Positions 16,350 to 24,241 of a DNA stretch of 64,000 bases are shown here, piece by piece. The stretch is taken from positions 1 through 64,000 of the forward strand of contig SDZD01000010.1 of assembly GCA_004172935.1 (NCBI GenBank), in the 5' to 3' direction. Source of the DNA: a bacterium. Lineage in GTDB: Bacteria; Armatimonadota; Abditibacteriia; Abditibacteriales; Abditibacteriaceae. The notes under the pieces were generated by a model. That model saw only the letters and a list, made by a program, of their open reading frames with translations. It did not search any database and was not told where the DNA came from. Position 1 is the stretch's first letter, and every line of letters begins with the position of its first letter. Position numbers and translations under genes: made by a program.

Positions 16350-16620
16350 TATCCCTAATACCACCTCCAAGGTAGTATTAGGGAACAAAGGTTCGATTCG
16401 CTGCCATGATGCCCCGTTTGATGTGTCGCTTTGACCATAACCCTCTGCTGCGTTGTTGTAGCGGTGTGGGTTGTTGTCGCGCTTTCCAATCGGAGATGTG
16501 TAGCGCGGGGATTTCAGCGAACCATTAAGAGCCATTTTCGAGCGAAGGTATGGCCTTTATGAATTGCTTGCGAAATCCCGGTACTGATTGGGCACTCCCC
16601 CTACTCTGCCGGGATTTTTT
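16350..16620 (+). ncRNA. Candidate structured RNA or prepilin leader, about 270 nt
   Basis: No open frame, but rich pairing: a 5' hairpin CCCTAATAC/GTATTAGGG (16353-16383), the long-range pair GGTTCG/CGAACC, CCCCG/CGGGG, AACCC/GGGTT, CGCGCT/AGCGCG and GCCAT/ATGGC, and a terminator ATCCCGG/CCGGGAT followed by six T. A near-consensus promoter precedes it. The prepilin start lies 42 bases past the terminator with no promoter between them, so this may be an attenuating leader (riboswitch-like) rather than a free RNA. It is not tmRNA, RNase P or SRP RNA by motif. A loose likeness to the cobalamin riboswitch (AGGGAAC...GCTGCC) lacks the B12 box. Confidence 0.5.
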
Positions 16621-16661
16621 GTGGCTTTTCAACCTCATTAACCAACAAACAGCTTATTTTT

Positions 16662-17423
16662 ATGAAACGATATTCGGATAGTCGAGTTGCTTTTACCCTT
16701 ATAGAGTTATTAGTAGTCATTGCCATCATCGCCCTTCTGGCGGCGATTCTGTTCCCGGTGTTTGCCCGCGCTCGTGAGAATGCACGCCGCGCCTCGTGCC
16801 AATCGAACCTGAAGCAATTGGCATTGGGAATCACTCAGTACACCCAGGATTACGACGAGTCCTTTCCCCTATCCACAACGAATACAGCAACCTATGTCGC
16901 GGGTGGCCCGACCATTGGTTGGGCGGATGGAATCTATCCATACGTCAAAAGCTTACAGATCTTCCAGTGCCCCAGCGAACCGTTTCCTGCGAATTCAAGC
17001 CCGGCAAACGCGGGATTCACTGACTACTACCTCAACAAGAACGCGGGCGACGGGCAGCAGAAAGTGGCTGCAGCCAGCTACCCTACGCTCACCATTTTGC
17101 TCGGTGACGGTGGTTCAGCCGATGGAGGCGCCGTTTTGGCGAACTCAACCGCGCGGTACCGTACCAATGGCTGCAGCGCGGCGGGTTCCGGCATAGCACA
17201 GGGACCGACAGGACCAGTGTGCGATTCGAGCGATGCCAACAAACTAGCCTTCAACCTTGCAGGAGGCGGACTGCGCCACCTCGAAGGCACCAACCTCGCG
17301 TTCATTGATGGGCACGTCAAATGGTTCAAAAGCAGCACTTCTCAAACGACCGCTCGCATCTGGAACGGTATGACTACCTTCGACGTATCGGGCAACGATC
17401 CCACATTCCGCCTGCGCGATTAA
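16662..17423 (+). CDS. Type IV prepilin-like protein, DUF1559 type
   Basis: 253 residues: leader [10 protein letters not shown], then [70 protein letters not shown] and the final IDGHVKWFK. The residue before cleavage is Ala. It is closest to the protein encoded at 15310 (shared GDGG and [16 protein letters not shown] blocks), so the two are probably recent paralogs. The coding region follows a structured RNA with a terminator; expression may depend on read-through of it. Confidence 0.9.
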   Translation: MKRYSDSRVAFTLIELLVVIAIIALLAAILFPVFARARENARRASCQSNLKQLALGITQYTQDYDESFPLSTTNTATYVAGGPTIGWADGIYPYVKSLQIFQCPSEPFPANSSPANAGFTDYYLNKNAGDGQQKVAAASYPTLTILLGDGGSADGGAVLANSTARYRTNGCSAAGSGIAQGPTGPVCDSSDANKLAFNLAGGGLRHLEGTNLAFIDGHVKWFKSSTSQTTARIWNGMTTFDVSGNDPTFRLRD

Positions 17424-17465
17424 GAGCATTGAGGAGTTGGTTGGCCTCATTGCCATAAGCTCCTA

Positions 17466-17505
17466 CAAAAGAGATGAGCTTCGCATTTGAAGATCACCTC
17501 TTTTG
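17466..17505 (+). terminator. Terminator-like hairpin after the prepilin gene
   Basis: CAAAAGAG / CTCTTTTG outer stem with inner TGA/TCA and TTC/GAA pairs, followed by CTTTATCTGGTTTTG. Confidence 0.5.
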
Positions 17506-17553
17506 CTTTATCTGGTTTTGTAGGGTTTGGCGTTGAGAGTAGAAGGTGGTGGC

Positions 17554-18135
17554 TCACTCGATTTCGGCGGGGACGAGCGTTTTTACGTAAGTCAGGATAG
17601 TTTGAGCGGCTTCGGTGGCTTCCAAATTGGTAACATCCAAACTCATCGTGTTGGGGTGATTTGATTTTAAGATAGTCTTGTCGCGGTGGAGTTTGGCGAT
17701 TCCTTTGGCGTCGGTCATCTTCAGACGCTCGGTCCTATTCTTACTAACGATGCGCTGCTGTAAGGTGGGTAAGTCGCACAACAAGCGAATGGGGGCGAAG
17801 ATGCTTTTTCGGAGAGAAGCGACCTCAACCACCTTATTGTAGACAGCAAGGCCCAAGGGATCTTCTTCGGTCAGGGCGTTGGTGAAAATGAAGCTTTCTT
17901 CTGGTGGCGCCAAATTCACAATAACCTCGCGTACGATGTCGCCTATGGCTGCCGTATAGTCCCAGATTTCTTTGGGCAGTGGGGTTTTACCATCAGCACG
18001 GATAACGCTGAAAATGGGGTTGTTAATGAGGTGGTTATCAATGACCAGCGCTCCACTTTGGCGCTCAATCTCCTTTGCAATGGTGTATTTACCAGTACCG
18101 GGGAGGCCAATGAGGTAAATTACGGTGTTTTTCAT
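17554..18135 (-). CDS. P-loop kinase-like ATPase of unknown substrate
   Basis: From MKNTVIYLIGLPGTGKYTIA (193 residues) a Walker A motif GLPGTGKYT (residues 10-18) follows a beta strand. Later come FIFTNALTEEDPLG and a lid-like basic segment, QQRIVSKNRTERLKM, as in adenylate-kinase/shikimate-kinase-like folds. It probably phosphorylates a small molecule. Longer starts (up to 18216) add a Cys-rich stretch unlike the family. Cytosolic and monocistronic; true substrate unknown. Confidence 0.75.
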   Translation of the reverse strand: MKNTVIYLIGLPGTGKYTIAKEIERQSGALVIDNHLINNPIFSVIRADGKTPLPKEIWDYTAAIGDIVREVIVNLAPPEESFIFTNALTEEDPLGLAVYNKVVEVASLRKSIFAPIRLLCDLPTLQQRIVSKNRTERLKMTDAKGIAKLHRDKTILKSNHPNTMSLDVTNLEATEAAQTILTYVKTLVPAEIE

Positions 18136-18245
18136 AGAGGGAGTTTCCATTTTCGTACATTCGGGGAATCCCCCAAAACAATAAGGTGCGGTTTGCACAG
18201 AAGGGGTACTGCCCACAACTAGATGTGAGTCGGAATCCTGCTATT

Positions 18246-19055
18246 TCATCGGATTGGGGCGGGGGTTAGTTTGATTAGCATCTGGGTGAATTGGTCTTTT
18301 CTTACTGTGGTGGAGGGAGTGTTTTGGCGCCAGAGGGGTGTGCTGAGCAAGGGGTAGGAGACGGCTTCATTGTGGTCGTTTGCACTCACGTTGTAGTTGC
18401 CGGGAGGGAGAAAGAATTGGAAGCGGCCCTCTTGATCGGTGACTGTGGAGTATTCGATGCGGGGATTTTCGCTCGAAGTGGCGCGAACCTCGACGAAGCG
18501 CATGGGCATAGTTTCGACAAGCTTTGCGCGTTCTGATGGAAGGGTCGCGCGAGTAACGTTGCCTTTGATGCCACTGGGGGAAGCGGTAGGCTCTATTTTC
18601 CAGTCGATTTGCTTTGCCAGTGGCAACAGTTTGTTCTCGAATTTTTGGCGGATGTTATCGTATTCTTCGCCACGAAAGGCAACAGTGAAAACTCGAAAGC
18701 CACGATGTACCGACACGACGAAATCGCTGGCGTCGATGTTGCCGTTGCCAACTTGAGCGCGCAAAGCGAAAAAGTTTTGTGTTTCCAGCCAGTAGGCAGT
18801 GTTCTGGAAAAGCTGGGCCTCTATCTTCGCCGCCGCATAACTACCAGTCGGTTTGAGACCACCACGCACGCTATTATAGGTAGCGCTGTTATCGGCGTTC
18901 AGAGTGAAGCTATCAATGGGACAAGCGCCATAACACCAGGTGCGTTGCACGCTGATCTGAGTGATTTTTTCGGGTATCCCGGCCTGGACTTGATTGGTCG
19001 AAATGAGCGCGCATATAAGGATGGCAATGGGGGAAAGAGCAAAGCGGATTTTCAT
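18246..19055 (-). CDS. Secreted DUF6438 protein with a carboxypeptidase-regulatory-like domain
   Basis: From MKIRFALSPIAILICALIST the 269-residue product has a signal peptide ending near VQAG. Residues about 28-150 carry the phrase VQRTWCYGACPIDSFTLNAD, which is the core of DUF6438. A C-terminal beta-sandwich (VTDQEGRFQFFLPPGNYNVS) resembles the carboxypeptidase regulatory-like/CNA-B fold. It is probably periplasmic or on the surface. No enzyme motif is visible. The start is chosen because upstream codons give no leader. Confidence 0.7.
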   Translation of the reverse strand: MKIRFALSPIAILICALISTNQVQAGIPEKITQISVQRTWCYGACPIDSFTLNADNSATYNSVRGGLKPTGSYAAAKIEAQLFQNTAYWLETQNFFALRAQVGNGNIDASDFVVSVHRGFRVFTVAFRGEEYDNIRQKFENKLLPLAKQIDWKIEPTASPSGIKGNVTRATLPSERAKLVETMPMRFVEVRATSSENPRIEYSTVTDQEGRFQFFLPPGNYNVSANDHNEAVSYPLLSTPLWRQNTPSTTVRKDQFTQMLIKLTPAPIR

Positions 19056-19219
19056 GCGAATTATTTGTACGCAAAATGAGACCGACGGCGCCATTCGTGT
19101 GTTCCCTGCGGGCACGTGACAGGGCACTGAAAAAAGATGATGCAGTGCCATAGATGTAACAGAATCGAAATACAGCCACTGGTATACTAGATTCGGTTAC
19201 ACAAAATAAAAGGCGAAGC

Positions 19220-19258
19220 GCCTGCACCTTCTCGACTGGGTGCAGGCATTTTGCGTTT
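19220..19258 (+). terminator. Rho-independent terminator-like hairpin
   Basis: GCCTGCACC / GGTGCAGGC with a 10-base loop and ATTTTGCGTTTT. No + strand gene precedes it; a TATACT box near 19183 hints at a short non-coding transcript, weakly supported. Confidence 0.5.
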
Positions 19259-19351
19259 TGTGCTGGCAATCACGGCCATGCGGTGCTTGGAACTCTGTGA
19301 GTTCGACAAGATGACTGGCTCAAGGGGATGCACGCCGCTAAGCTATCGGTC

Positions 19352-20224
19352 ATGACTGTTTTAGTAACTGGTGCTTCAGGTGTGGCTGGGCGTGCGACTG
19401 TGCTTTTGCTACGTGAGCGTGGCTACAACGTGAAAATGGCCGATGCTTCGGCGCCGCCCGCCGAACTGCGCGATTTGGGCGAGTTTGTGCGCTGCGATAC
19501 TCGCACTCCCGCCGATTGCCGCGAGGCGGTGCGTGGCTGCGATGCTATCGTGCATCTGGCGGCGTGGCACTGCGCTCATGTGCCTCCGGTTTCGGATGAT
19601 ACCATCTGGGCGGTTAACACCGATGGTACCTACAACATCATGCAAGCGGGGCGCGAGTTCGGGGTTAAAGCCTTCGTATATGCCTCTTCGATGGCTTACG
19701 GGCATGGCGGGGTATATAGCCTCACCAAAGTCGTCGGCGAGGAGATGGCGCGCGGCTATCACTATATGACGGGAGCGGGCGTGACGATGCTGCGTTACCA
19801 TGATTTCGTCCCCAAGTCGTACCTTGCGTTCGGCGAGAAGTTGTTGCGCAATGGCGTCGATGCCCGCGATGTGGCGTCTTCCAACGTCGCTTCGGTCGAA
19901 GCGGCGTTGCGTGGCGGGCTAGGCGTGTTCCGCACCATCGTTCATACCAACCACGGAATGCCCGCCGACGTGGTGGCGAATTTCCGCGACCTTGGGCCAG
20001 ACTGGTGCGAAAGCCAGTTGCCGGGCGCTCGTCACCTGATTCGCAAATACAAATTCGATTTGCCCAGTCGCGTCGAACAGCACGATATGAGCGAAGCCGA
20101 GGAAAAATTAGGCTGGACTCCGAAGCACAACTTCCTCGAATTTCTGCGCGACCTGCAAATTCGTGATGAACGCGGCGACGATGTGAGCGCACTGTGGGCG
20201 CCGGGGCTGCTTCCGACGCTGTAA
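19352..20224 (+). CDS. NAD-dependent epimerase/dehydratase (extended SDR)
   Basis: 290 residues from MTVLVTGASGVAGRATVLLL, where GASGVAG is the NAD-binding loop. A later Tyr-Lys pair in a Ser-Met-Ala-Tyr context (VYASSMAYGHGGVYSLTKVV) supplies the YxxxK catalytic motif (Y followed by SLTK). This is the extended short-chain dehydrogenase family, which acts on nucleotide sugars or related alcohols. An upstream ATG at 19328 adds eight residues with no ribosome site. Monocistronic with its own terminator. Confidence 0.88.
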   Translation: MTVLVTGASGVAGRATVLLLRERGYNVKMADASAPPAELRDLGEFVRCDTRTPADCREAVRGCDAIVHLAAWHCAHVPPVSDDTIWAVNTDGTYNIMQAGREFGVKAFVYASSMAYGHGGVYSLTKVVGEEMARGYHYMTGAGVTMLRYHDFVPKSYLAFGEKLLRNGVDARDVASSNVASVEAALRGGLGVFRTIVHTNHGMPADVVANFRDLGPDWCESQLPGARHLIRKYKFDLPSRVEQHDMSEAEEKLGWTPKHNFLEFLRDLQIRDERGDDVSALWAPGLLPTL

Positions 20225-20247
20225 GCGTTAGCAATCGCGTTTCAAAT

Positions 20248-20279
20248 AATCCCGTAGAGGTACCAATCTCTACGGGATT
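20248..20279 (+). terminator. Rho-independent terminator
   Basis: Perfect 12-bp stem AATCCCGTAGAG / CTCTACGGGATT, ending in TTT; 24 bases after the epimerase stop. Confidence 0.8.
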
Positions 20280-20297
20280 TTGCGTGTCATCGGTCGA

Positions 20298-20316
20298 TTC
20301 AATAGCTGCTATTGAA
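20298..20316. promoter_or_regulatory. Palindromic candidate operator upstream of a prepilin gene
   Basis: TTCAATAG-CTG-CTATTGAA, a perfect 8-bp inverted repeat with a 3-base centre, about 85 bases before the prepilin start. It could bind a dimeric regulator; none is encoded nearby. Confidence 0.4.
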
Positions 20317-20399
20317 ATTTGCAAAGATGTCTTTGGGCTATCTTTGGAAACGTATTCTATTTCCGAGCGTCCAACTCGGATTGTAAATACCAGACCACC

Positions 20400-21026
20400 A
20401 TGTTAATCGTTCGGCAACAAATTTCGTCACGCCATTCTGCATTCACGCTTATAGAACTTCTAGTTGTAATCGCCATTATCGCTCTGCTCGCGGCGATTTT
20501 GTTTCCGGTGTTTTCACGTGCCCGCGAACGGGCACGCGCTGCTTCTTGCGTGAGTAATTTGAAGCAAGTTGGTCTAGCACTCAAGCAGTACGCGCAGGAC
20601 TATGACGGCAGCTATCCTAGCAAACAGTATGTGATGGGCAATTCGTTTTTGCGCGGCGCCAACGATCCTCAATCGCTTCCCGCAGTGTTGATGCCTTACA
20701 CAAAAAATAACCAGATGTGGGTTTGCCCCAGTGGTTGGGAAGACCTTCAAAAAGCTGGCAATACCTACTCGTATTATCCGGGTGAAACCGCCTCTTATGT
20801 TCCCGATGTCACCGAAGGCAGCGGTAGTCAGTACGATGCGTCGGTAGTGACGGACGCCTATTTGTACAAAACAGTGACGCTCGTTGGAGTGACAGGGGGG
20901 CCGACGGCTCAATCCAAAGCGACTCGCTACTGTCCCCACTTTGATAGCTACAACCAGCTGTTCTGGGATGGGCACGTCAAGTTGCGTGAAATCAAGGTAG
21001 CACGCAGCGGCTGCCCTGTGAGCTAA
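20400..21026 (+). CDS. Type IV prepilin-like protein, DUF1559 type
   Basis: 208 residues from [14 protein letters not shown], then [20 protein letters not shown] with Ala before the cleavage site. It differs from its relatives in having [18 protein letters not shown] instead of [10 protein letters not shown], and a shorter C-terminal domain that ends [11 protein letters not shown] longer upstream reading frame exists, but its first residues give no leader. A palindrome and the word GAAATTTGCA lie in the leader. Inner-membrane pseudopilin is the likely fate. Confidence 0.88.
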   Translation: MLIVRQQISSRHSAFTLIELLVVIAIIALLAAILFPVFSRARERARAASCVSNLKQVGLALKQYAQDYDGSYPSKQYVMGNSFLRGANDPQSLPAVLMPYTKNNQMWVCPSGWEDLQKAGNTYSYYPGETASYVPDVTEGSGSQYDASVVTDAYLYKTVTLVGVTGGPTAQSKATRYCPHFDSYNQLFWDGHVKLREIKVARSGCPVS

Positions 21027-21077
21027 AAGCCAACTTATACGACAGTTGCTCGTCAGGTCTTCGCTGTCAAGTTTTCA

Positions 21078-21983
21078 ATGCTAAAATCGAGAGTCTTTCA
21101 TTCCAGTTTTCTCCCCCTATTCGTTGGCGCAGGTACGCTGCTGTGGAGTTTGAATTTCAAATCGCAAGCGCAAGAAGTCGTACCCGTGCCCGCGACGCCC
21201 GATATTGCCACTGAAGCCACCATTCCCGTGGGACGCGATGATGCGTTCTCGCCAGTATCGCTGGCACTGGCGGCAGGTCAACTGTCTGAAGCCAAAGCCC
21301 TACTCGTGAAGATGAAGGCGGATGGTCTTGGCCCGACTCAGTTCTCGCGGTGGGAGAATTTGGCAGCGCGCACGGCGGTACGGTTGGGTGACACCAAATG
21401 GTTGGAGGAGTTAAATCGCGACAGCAACAACGGCACCAATGCCGATGAGTTGCTCACCATCACGGCGCTGCGCCTCGTGCTATCGAATCGTTTGGACGAG
21501 GCGCAAAAGCTGCTCGATTCCATCAAAGACCCCGAAGCTATGTCGGAGATTCCGCGCCGCCGCTACGACCAGTTGCAGCTCAAAATCGCCCAACTGCGCG
21601 GCGACACCGTCACCGAGAAGAAGTGGGCGGGCAAATTGGTCGAGTTCGTCGGTAGTTGGGATTCCCAAACATGCCAGAGTTGCCACGCCAATCCGAAAGT
21701 CAGTGGCAAAGAGATCACTCACATCGACCTGAACAACTGGTGGGTGGGAACGCGCTACGTCGAATTGCTCAAGCAGTCGAACACAGCCGATGTAGCCGTT
21801 GCGGAGGCACAGGCTGCGCTCAAGGAAGACCCGAAGGACGAGTCGGCCAAAATCAAGCTCGCCTATGCGCTACGCGCACAGGGTAAAGCCGCCGATTCGG
21901 AGACGAAGCTACGCGAGATTCCCTGGACGGCGTGGCCCGACCGTCCCTTCAAGAAACCGTTGCGCTTCGCCGTGTTTCCATAA
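21078..21983 (+). CDS. Exported TPR protein with a single heme-c motif
   Basis: The 301-residue product has an N-terminal hydrophobic signal (FLPLFVGAGTLLWSLNF, ending near SQAQ). Helical repeats follow: LALAAGQLSEAKALLVKM, LSNRLDEAQKLLDSIKDP and AEAQAALKEDPKDESAKIKL fit tetratricopeptide units. Between repeats lies CQSCHANP, a CxxCH site that could bind heme covalently once exported. Combining TPR scaffold and one c-type heme site suggests an electron-transfer or multiheme-partner protein; the motif could also be fortuitous. It follows the prepilin by 51 bases and ends in a strong terminator. Confidence 0.65.
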   Translation: MLKSRVFHSSFLPLFVGAGTLLWSLNFKSQAQEVVPVPATPDIATEATIPVGRDDAFSPVSLALAAGQLSEAKALLVKMKADGLGPTQFSRWENLAARTAVRLGDTKWLEELNRDSNNGTNADELLTITALRLVLSNRLDEAQKLLDSIKDPEAMSEIPRRRYDQLQLKIAQLRGDTVTEKKWAGKLVEFVGSWDSQTCQSCHANPKVSGKEITHIDLNNWWVGTRYVELLKQSNTADVAVAEAQAALKEDPKDESAKIKLAYALRAQGKAADSETKLREIPWTAWPDRPFKKPLRFAVFP

Positions 21984-22024
21984 ACAAACAGCGTCCCAGA
22001 AATTATCTGGGGCGCTGTTTGTTT
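21982..22024 (+). terminator. Rho-independent terminator overlapping the stop codon
   Basis: AAACAAACAGCG / CGCTGTTTGTTT with an inner CCCAGA/TCTGGG stem. Confidence 0.8.
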
Positions 22025-22042
22025 ATGTGTTGGCGAGGCTCT

Positions 22043-22654
22043 TTAACGTGATGGAGCGAACAGGATTGCTACAATTTCGCGGCAAGCCTCTTCAGCAGGG
22101 GGGCGATTAGGAGTGTGATTCCAGCGCAGGGCGCCGCCGTAGATGCTCCATGAGATTACAGTTGCGACCATTTCTTTGGAACAGTCGGGGAAGAGGCGTA
22201 GGTGGGCTTTACTGATGAGTAGCCAGTGCTCTATCACCTGGTAAATCTCTTCTTGCAGGGTGTTGCCGACCGACCCCGCCAACTCGGAGGCGGTTTCGGG
22301 GCAGTCGCTCAACAGGGCGTCTATGAAATCGAAGACACCGACCGCGATTAGCACTAGGTTGTGGGGAGTGAAAGCGGGACGCTCGTGGAATTGTGCCAGT
22401 AGATTGTGCCTTAAGTCGTTGCGCAAAACGCTGGCGGCCAAATCTTGTTTGTCGGTGTAGTGTGCGTAGAAAGTGGCGCGGTTAACCGTCGCATAGTCGG
22501 TGATGTCCTGTACGGAAAGCGCGGCGAACGACTTCTGCTTGACCAGTACCCGAAAGGCATCTTCCAGAAGTTTGCGCGTGCGCCGAACGCGCGGGTCCAT
22601 CGGTGGGGTTATCTGACATCCCCCATCAGCGACCTGAGTAGCCTCGATTCTCAT
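22043..22654 (-). CDS. TetR-family transcriptional regulator
   Basis: 203 residues with the TetR helix-turn-helix near residues 25-65: TRKLLEDAFRVLVKQKSFAA, then LSVQDITDYATVNRATFYAHYTDKQDL (split here). The C-terminal part (IGGALRW-like GGALRWNHTP) resembles the YxaF/RcdA group. It is divergent from the azoreductase-DoxX genes, and a perfect inverted repeat lies between them, so it most likely represses that operon and itself until an electrophile or dye binds. Confidence 0.88.
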   Translation of the reverse strand: MRIEATQVADGGCQITPPMDPRVRRTRKLLEDAFRVLVKQKSFAALSVQDITDYATVNRATFYAHYTDKQDLAASVLRNDLRHNLLAQFHERPAFTPHNLVLIAVGVFDFIDALLSDCPETASELAGSVGNTLQEEIYQVIEHWLLISKAHLRLFPDCSKEMVATVISWSIYGGALRWNHTPNRPPAEEACREIVAILFAPSR

Positions 22655-22715
22655 AATTTTTCCGCAACAAACACAGCCTTTTGTTGCTTAAGCGACAAAA
22701 TCGGCTTTTTGCTCA

Positions 22716-22745
22716 TTGAACGACCTCTACTACCCTCAGTATTAT
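22716..22745 (+). promoter_or_regulatory. Promoter of the azoreductase operon
   Basis: TTGAAC, 18-bp spacer, TATTAT. The predicted start falls inside the inverted repeat just downstream. Confidence 0.6.
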
Positions 22746-22747
22746 CC

Positions 22748-22775
22748 AACAGGTGTTGCTTATCCAACACCTGTT
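22748..22775. promoter_or_regulatory. Inverted-repeat operator, probable TetR binding site
   Basis: AACAGGTGTTG-CTTATC-CAACACCTGTT: a perfect 11-bp inverted repeat directly after the -10 box and 18 bases before the azoreductase start. Its position between divergent genes and over the transcription start fits repression by the adjacent TetR protein. Confidence 0.75.
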
Positions 22776-22792
22776 CAATAGGAAAATCAGTC

Positions 22793-23422
22793 ATGTCCGT
22801 TCTGCTTCACATCGATTCAAGCCCGCTGGGTTCTGCTTCCATTTCGCGCTCGCTGTCCGCCCATTATGTCGAGGCGTGGCAAAAGTCCAACCCCGAAGGC
22901 AAGGTCATTACCCGCGACCTGAACGCCAACCCAGTCCCACTCATCGACGCCAACTGGATAGGCTCTTCTTACACCCCAACAGATGCTCGTAGCGACGAGC
23001 AGAAGGCCGTGTTAGCGCTGTCAAATACGCTCATCGGCGAACTGCGTGAAGCCGACGAATATATCATCGGTTTGCCGATGCACAACTTCAATATCCCGTC
23101 GGTGTTGCGGCTGTGGATCGACCAAATCGCTCGTGCAGGTGAAACCTTCGCCTATAGCTCCGAAGGGCCAGTCGGTCTTCTGAAGGGCAAAAAGGCGACC
23201 TTTATCGTCGCATCAGGTGGGGTTTATGGCCCCGGTTCACAGATGGAGTCGTTCAACTTCATCGAGCCATATTTACGTGCGGCCTTTGGCTTTATAGGCG
23301 TTAGCGATGTTCGCTTCCATCTGGCGGGCGGTGCGAGCGCAGTCGCTCAGGGCAAAGTCGACCGCGAAGAGTTCCTAAAAACCCACGCCGCCAATATACA
23401 GGCCGATTTCCAAGTCGCTTAA
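22793..23422 (+). CDS. azoR: FMN-dependent NADH-azoreductase / quinone reductase
   Basis: 209 residues from MSVLLHIDSSPLGSASISRS, the flavodoxin-like FMN phosphate loop of AzoR. GLPMHNFNIPSVLRLWIDQI and the active-site region FIVASGGVYGPGS are typical. The enzyme reduces quinones and azo dyes by two electrons with NAD(P)H, protecting against electrophiles. The start is the ATG after the operator; upstream in-frame codons overlap the TetR gene. It is followed 15 bases later by a DoxX-family gene in the same operon. Confidence 0.92.
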   Translation: MSVLLHIDSSPLGSASISRSLSAHYVEAWQKSNPEGKVITRDLNANPVPLIDANWIGSSYTPTDARSDEQKAVLALSNTLIGELREADEYIIGLPMHNFNIPSVLRLWIDQIARAGETFAYSSEGPVGLLKGKKATFIVASGGVYGPGSQMESFNFIEPYLRAAFGFIGVSDVRFHLAGGASAVAQGKVDREEFLKTHAANIQADFQVA

Positions 23423-23437
23423 CAGAGAATCCCAGCC

Positions 23438-23836
23438 ATGAAAATCGCCGCTTCTATCGCCCGCGTCCTACTCGGCCTGATGTTCGTCGTCTTCGGGCTG
23501 AATGGCTTTTTGCACTTTATCCAGCAGCCCCCGCCACCTCCCGGTTTGGCGGGGCAGTTTCTGGGAGCATTGGGTGGCTCACACTACATGGTGCCCGTTT
23601 TCGGCTTACAGCTGATTTCGGGCGCCCTGTTTCTGGTCAACCGCTACGTGCCATTGGCGCTCACCCTCATCGCGCCAGTCATCGTCAACATTTTGCTGTA
23701 TCATGTCCTGATGGCACCGCAAGGACTCGCGCCGGGGGTTGTTGTCGCCTTTTTGTGGTTGATCGTGTGGTTTCAATTCCGACTAGCGTTCGCCCCCATC
23801 CTGCGCGCTCAACCACTGGAAAGCGAGCTGGCGTAG
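23438..23836 (+). CDS. DoxX-family membrane protein
   Basis: 132 residues with four membrane helices: IARVLLGLMFVVFGLNGFLH, FGLQLISGALFLVNRYVPLA, LTLIAPVIVNILLYHVLMA and VVVAFLWLIVWFQFRLAF. The pattern matches DoxX/DUF417-like small integral membrane proteins, often found beside oxidoreductases. It lies 15 bases after the azoreductase gene and shares its promoter, so it is probably part of the same quinone or thiol stress response. Confidence 0.75.
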   Translation: MKIAASIARVLLGLMFVVFGLNGFLHFIQQPPPPPGLAGQFLGALGGSHYMVPVFGLQLISGALFLVNRYVPLALTLIAPVIVNILLYHVLMAPQGLAPGVVVAFLWLIVWFQFRLAFAPILRAQPLESELA

Positions 23837-24037
23837 GCTCTCCAACTATTACTTGGGGCGTGCCCAGTGATTTCGATGTGTGGCTTTTTTATCTAGGCCC
23901 GAAAAATGAACAACCGAGGCACAATAAAGTGCCCCGGTTGCCTCTCCCCCCTCAACAATACGTAGATATCTGTGTTGGGCCAATCAAGCCGCTCTCGCGA
24001 CGTGGCTTCCAACTATCGTCGTAGGAAGTGAGCTTCA

Positions 24038-24055
24038 GTGTAAAGAAATTTACAC
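24038..24055. promoter_or_regulatory. Palindromic candidate operator
   Basis: GTGTAAA-GAAA-TTTACAC, a perfect 7-bp inverted repeat in the 400-bp gap before the oxidoreductase. The gap also contains a hairpin CAACCG...CGGTTG (about 23911-23940) and no gene that I can support. Confidence 0.4.
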
Positions 24056-24241
24056 CTCGCGGGCGTTTGGAAATGTCAACGCAATAATAAGCGAACAGGA
24101 TGAGGTCGTGGTATGCAACAAATTCGCTGCGCATGGTATATACGCGGGAACGAAATTTCGATCTAAAAGGTGACTTTTTGTTTTTAGTTGTACCAGGAAG
24201 AGGATTATGGCCCGTACCAAGCTACTGAGAATAGGCGAACC

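Noticed and set aside
16385..16420. T-loop-like GGTTCGATTC suggesting a tRNA or tmRNA end
   Set aside because: No acceptor stem, D-arm or anticodon arm can be folded around it, and it pairs better with CGAACC further downstream.
16350..16450. Resemblance to a cobalamin riboswitch (AGGGAAC...GGTTCGATTC...GCTGCC)
   Set aside because: The diagnostic B12 box with GCCACTG and the ACTGT segment are missing, and the downstream gene is a prepilin, not a B12-related gene.
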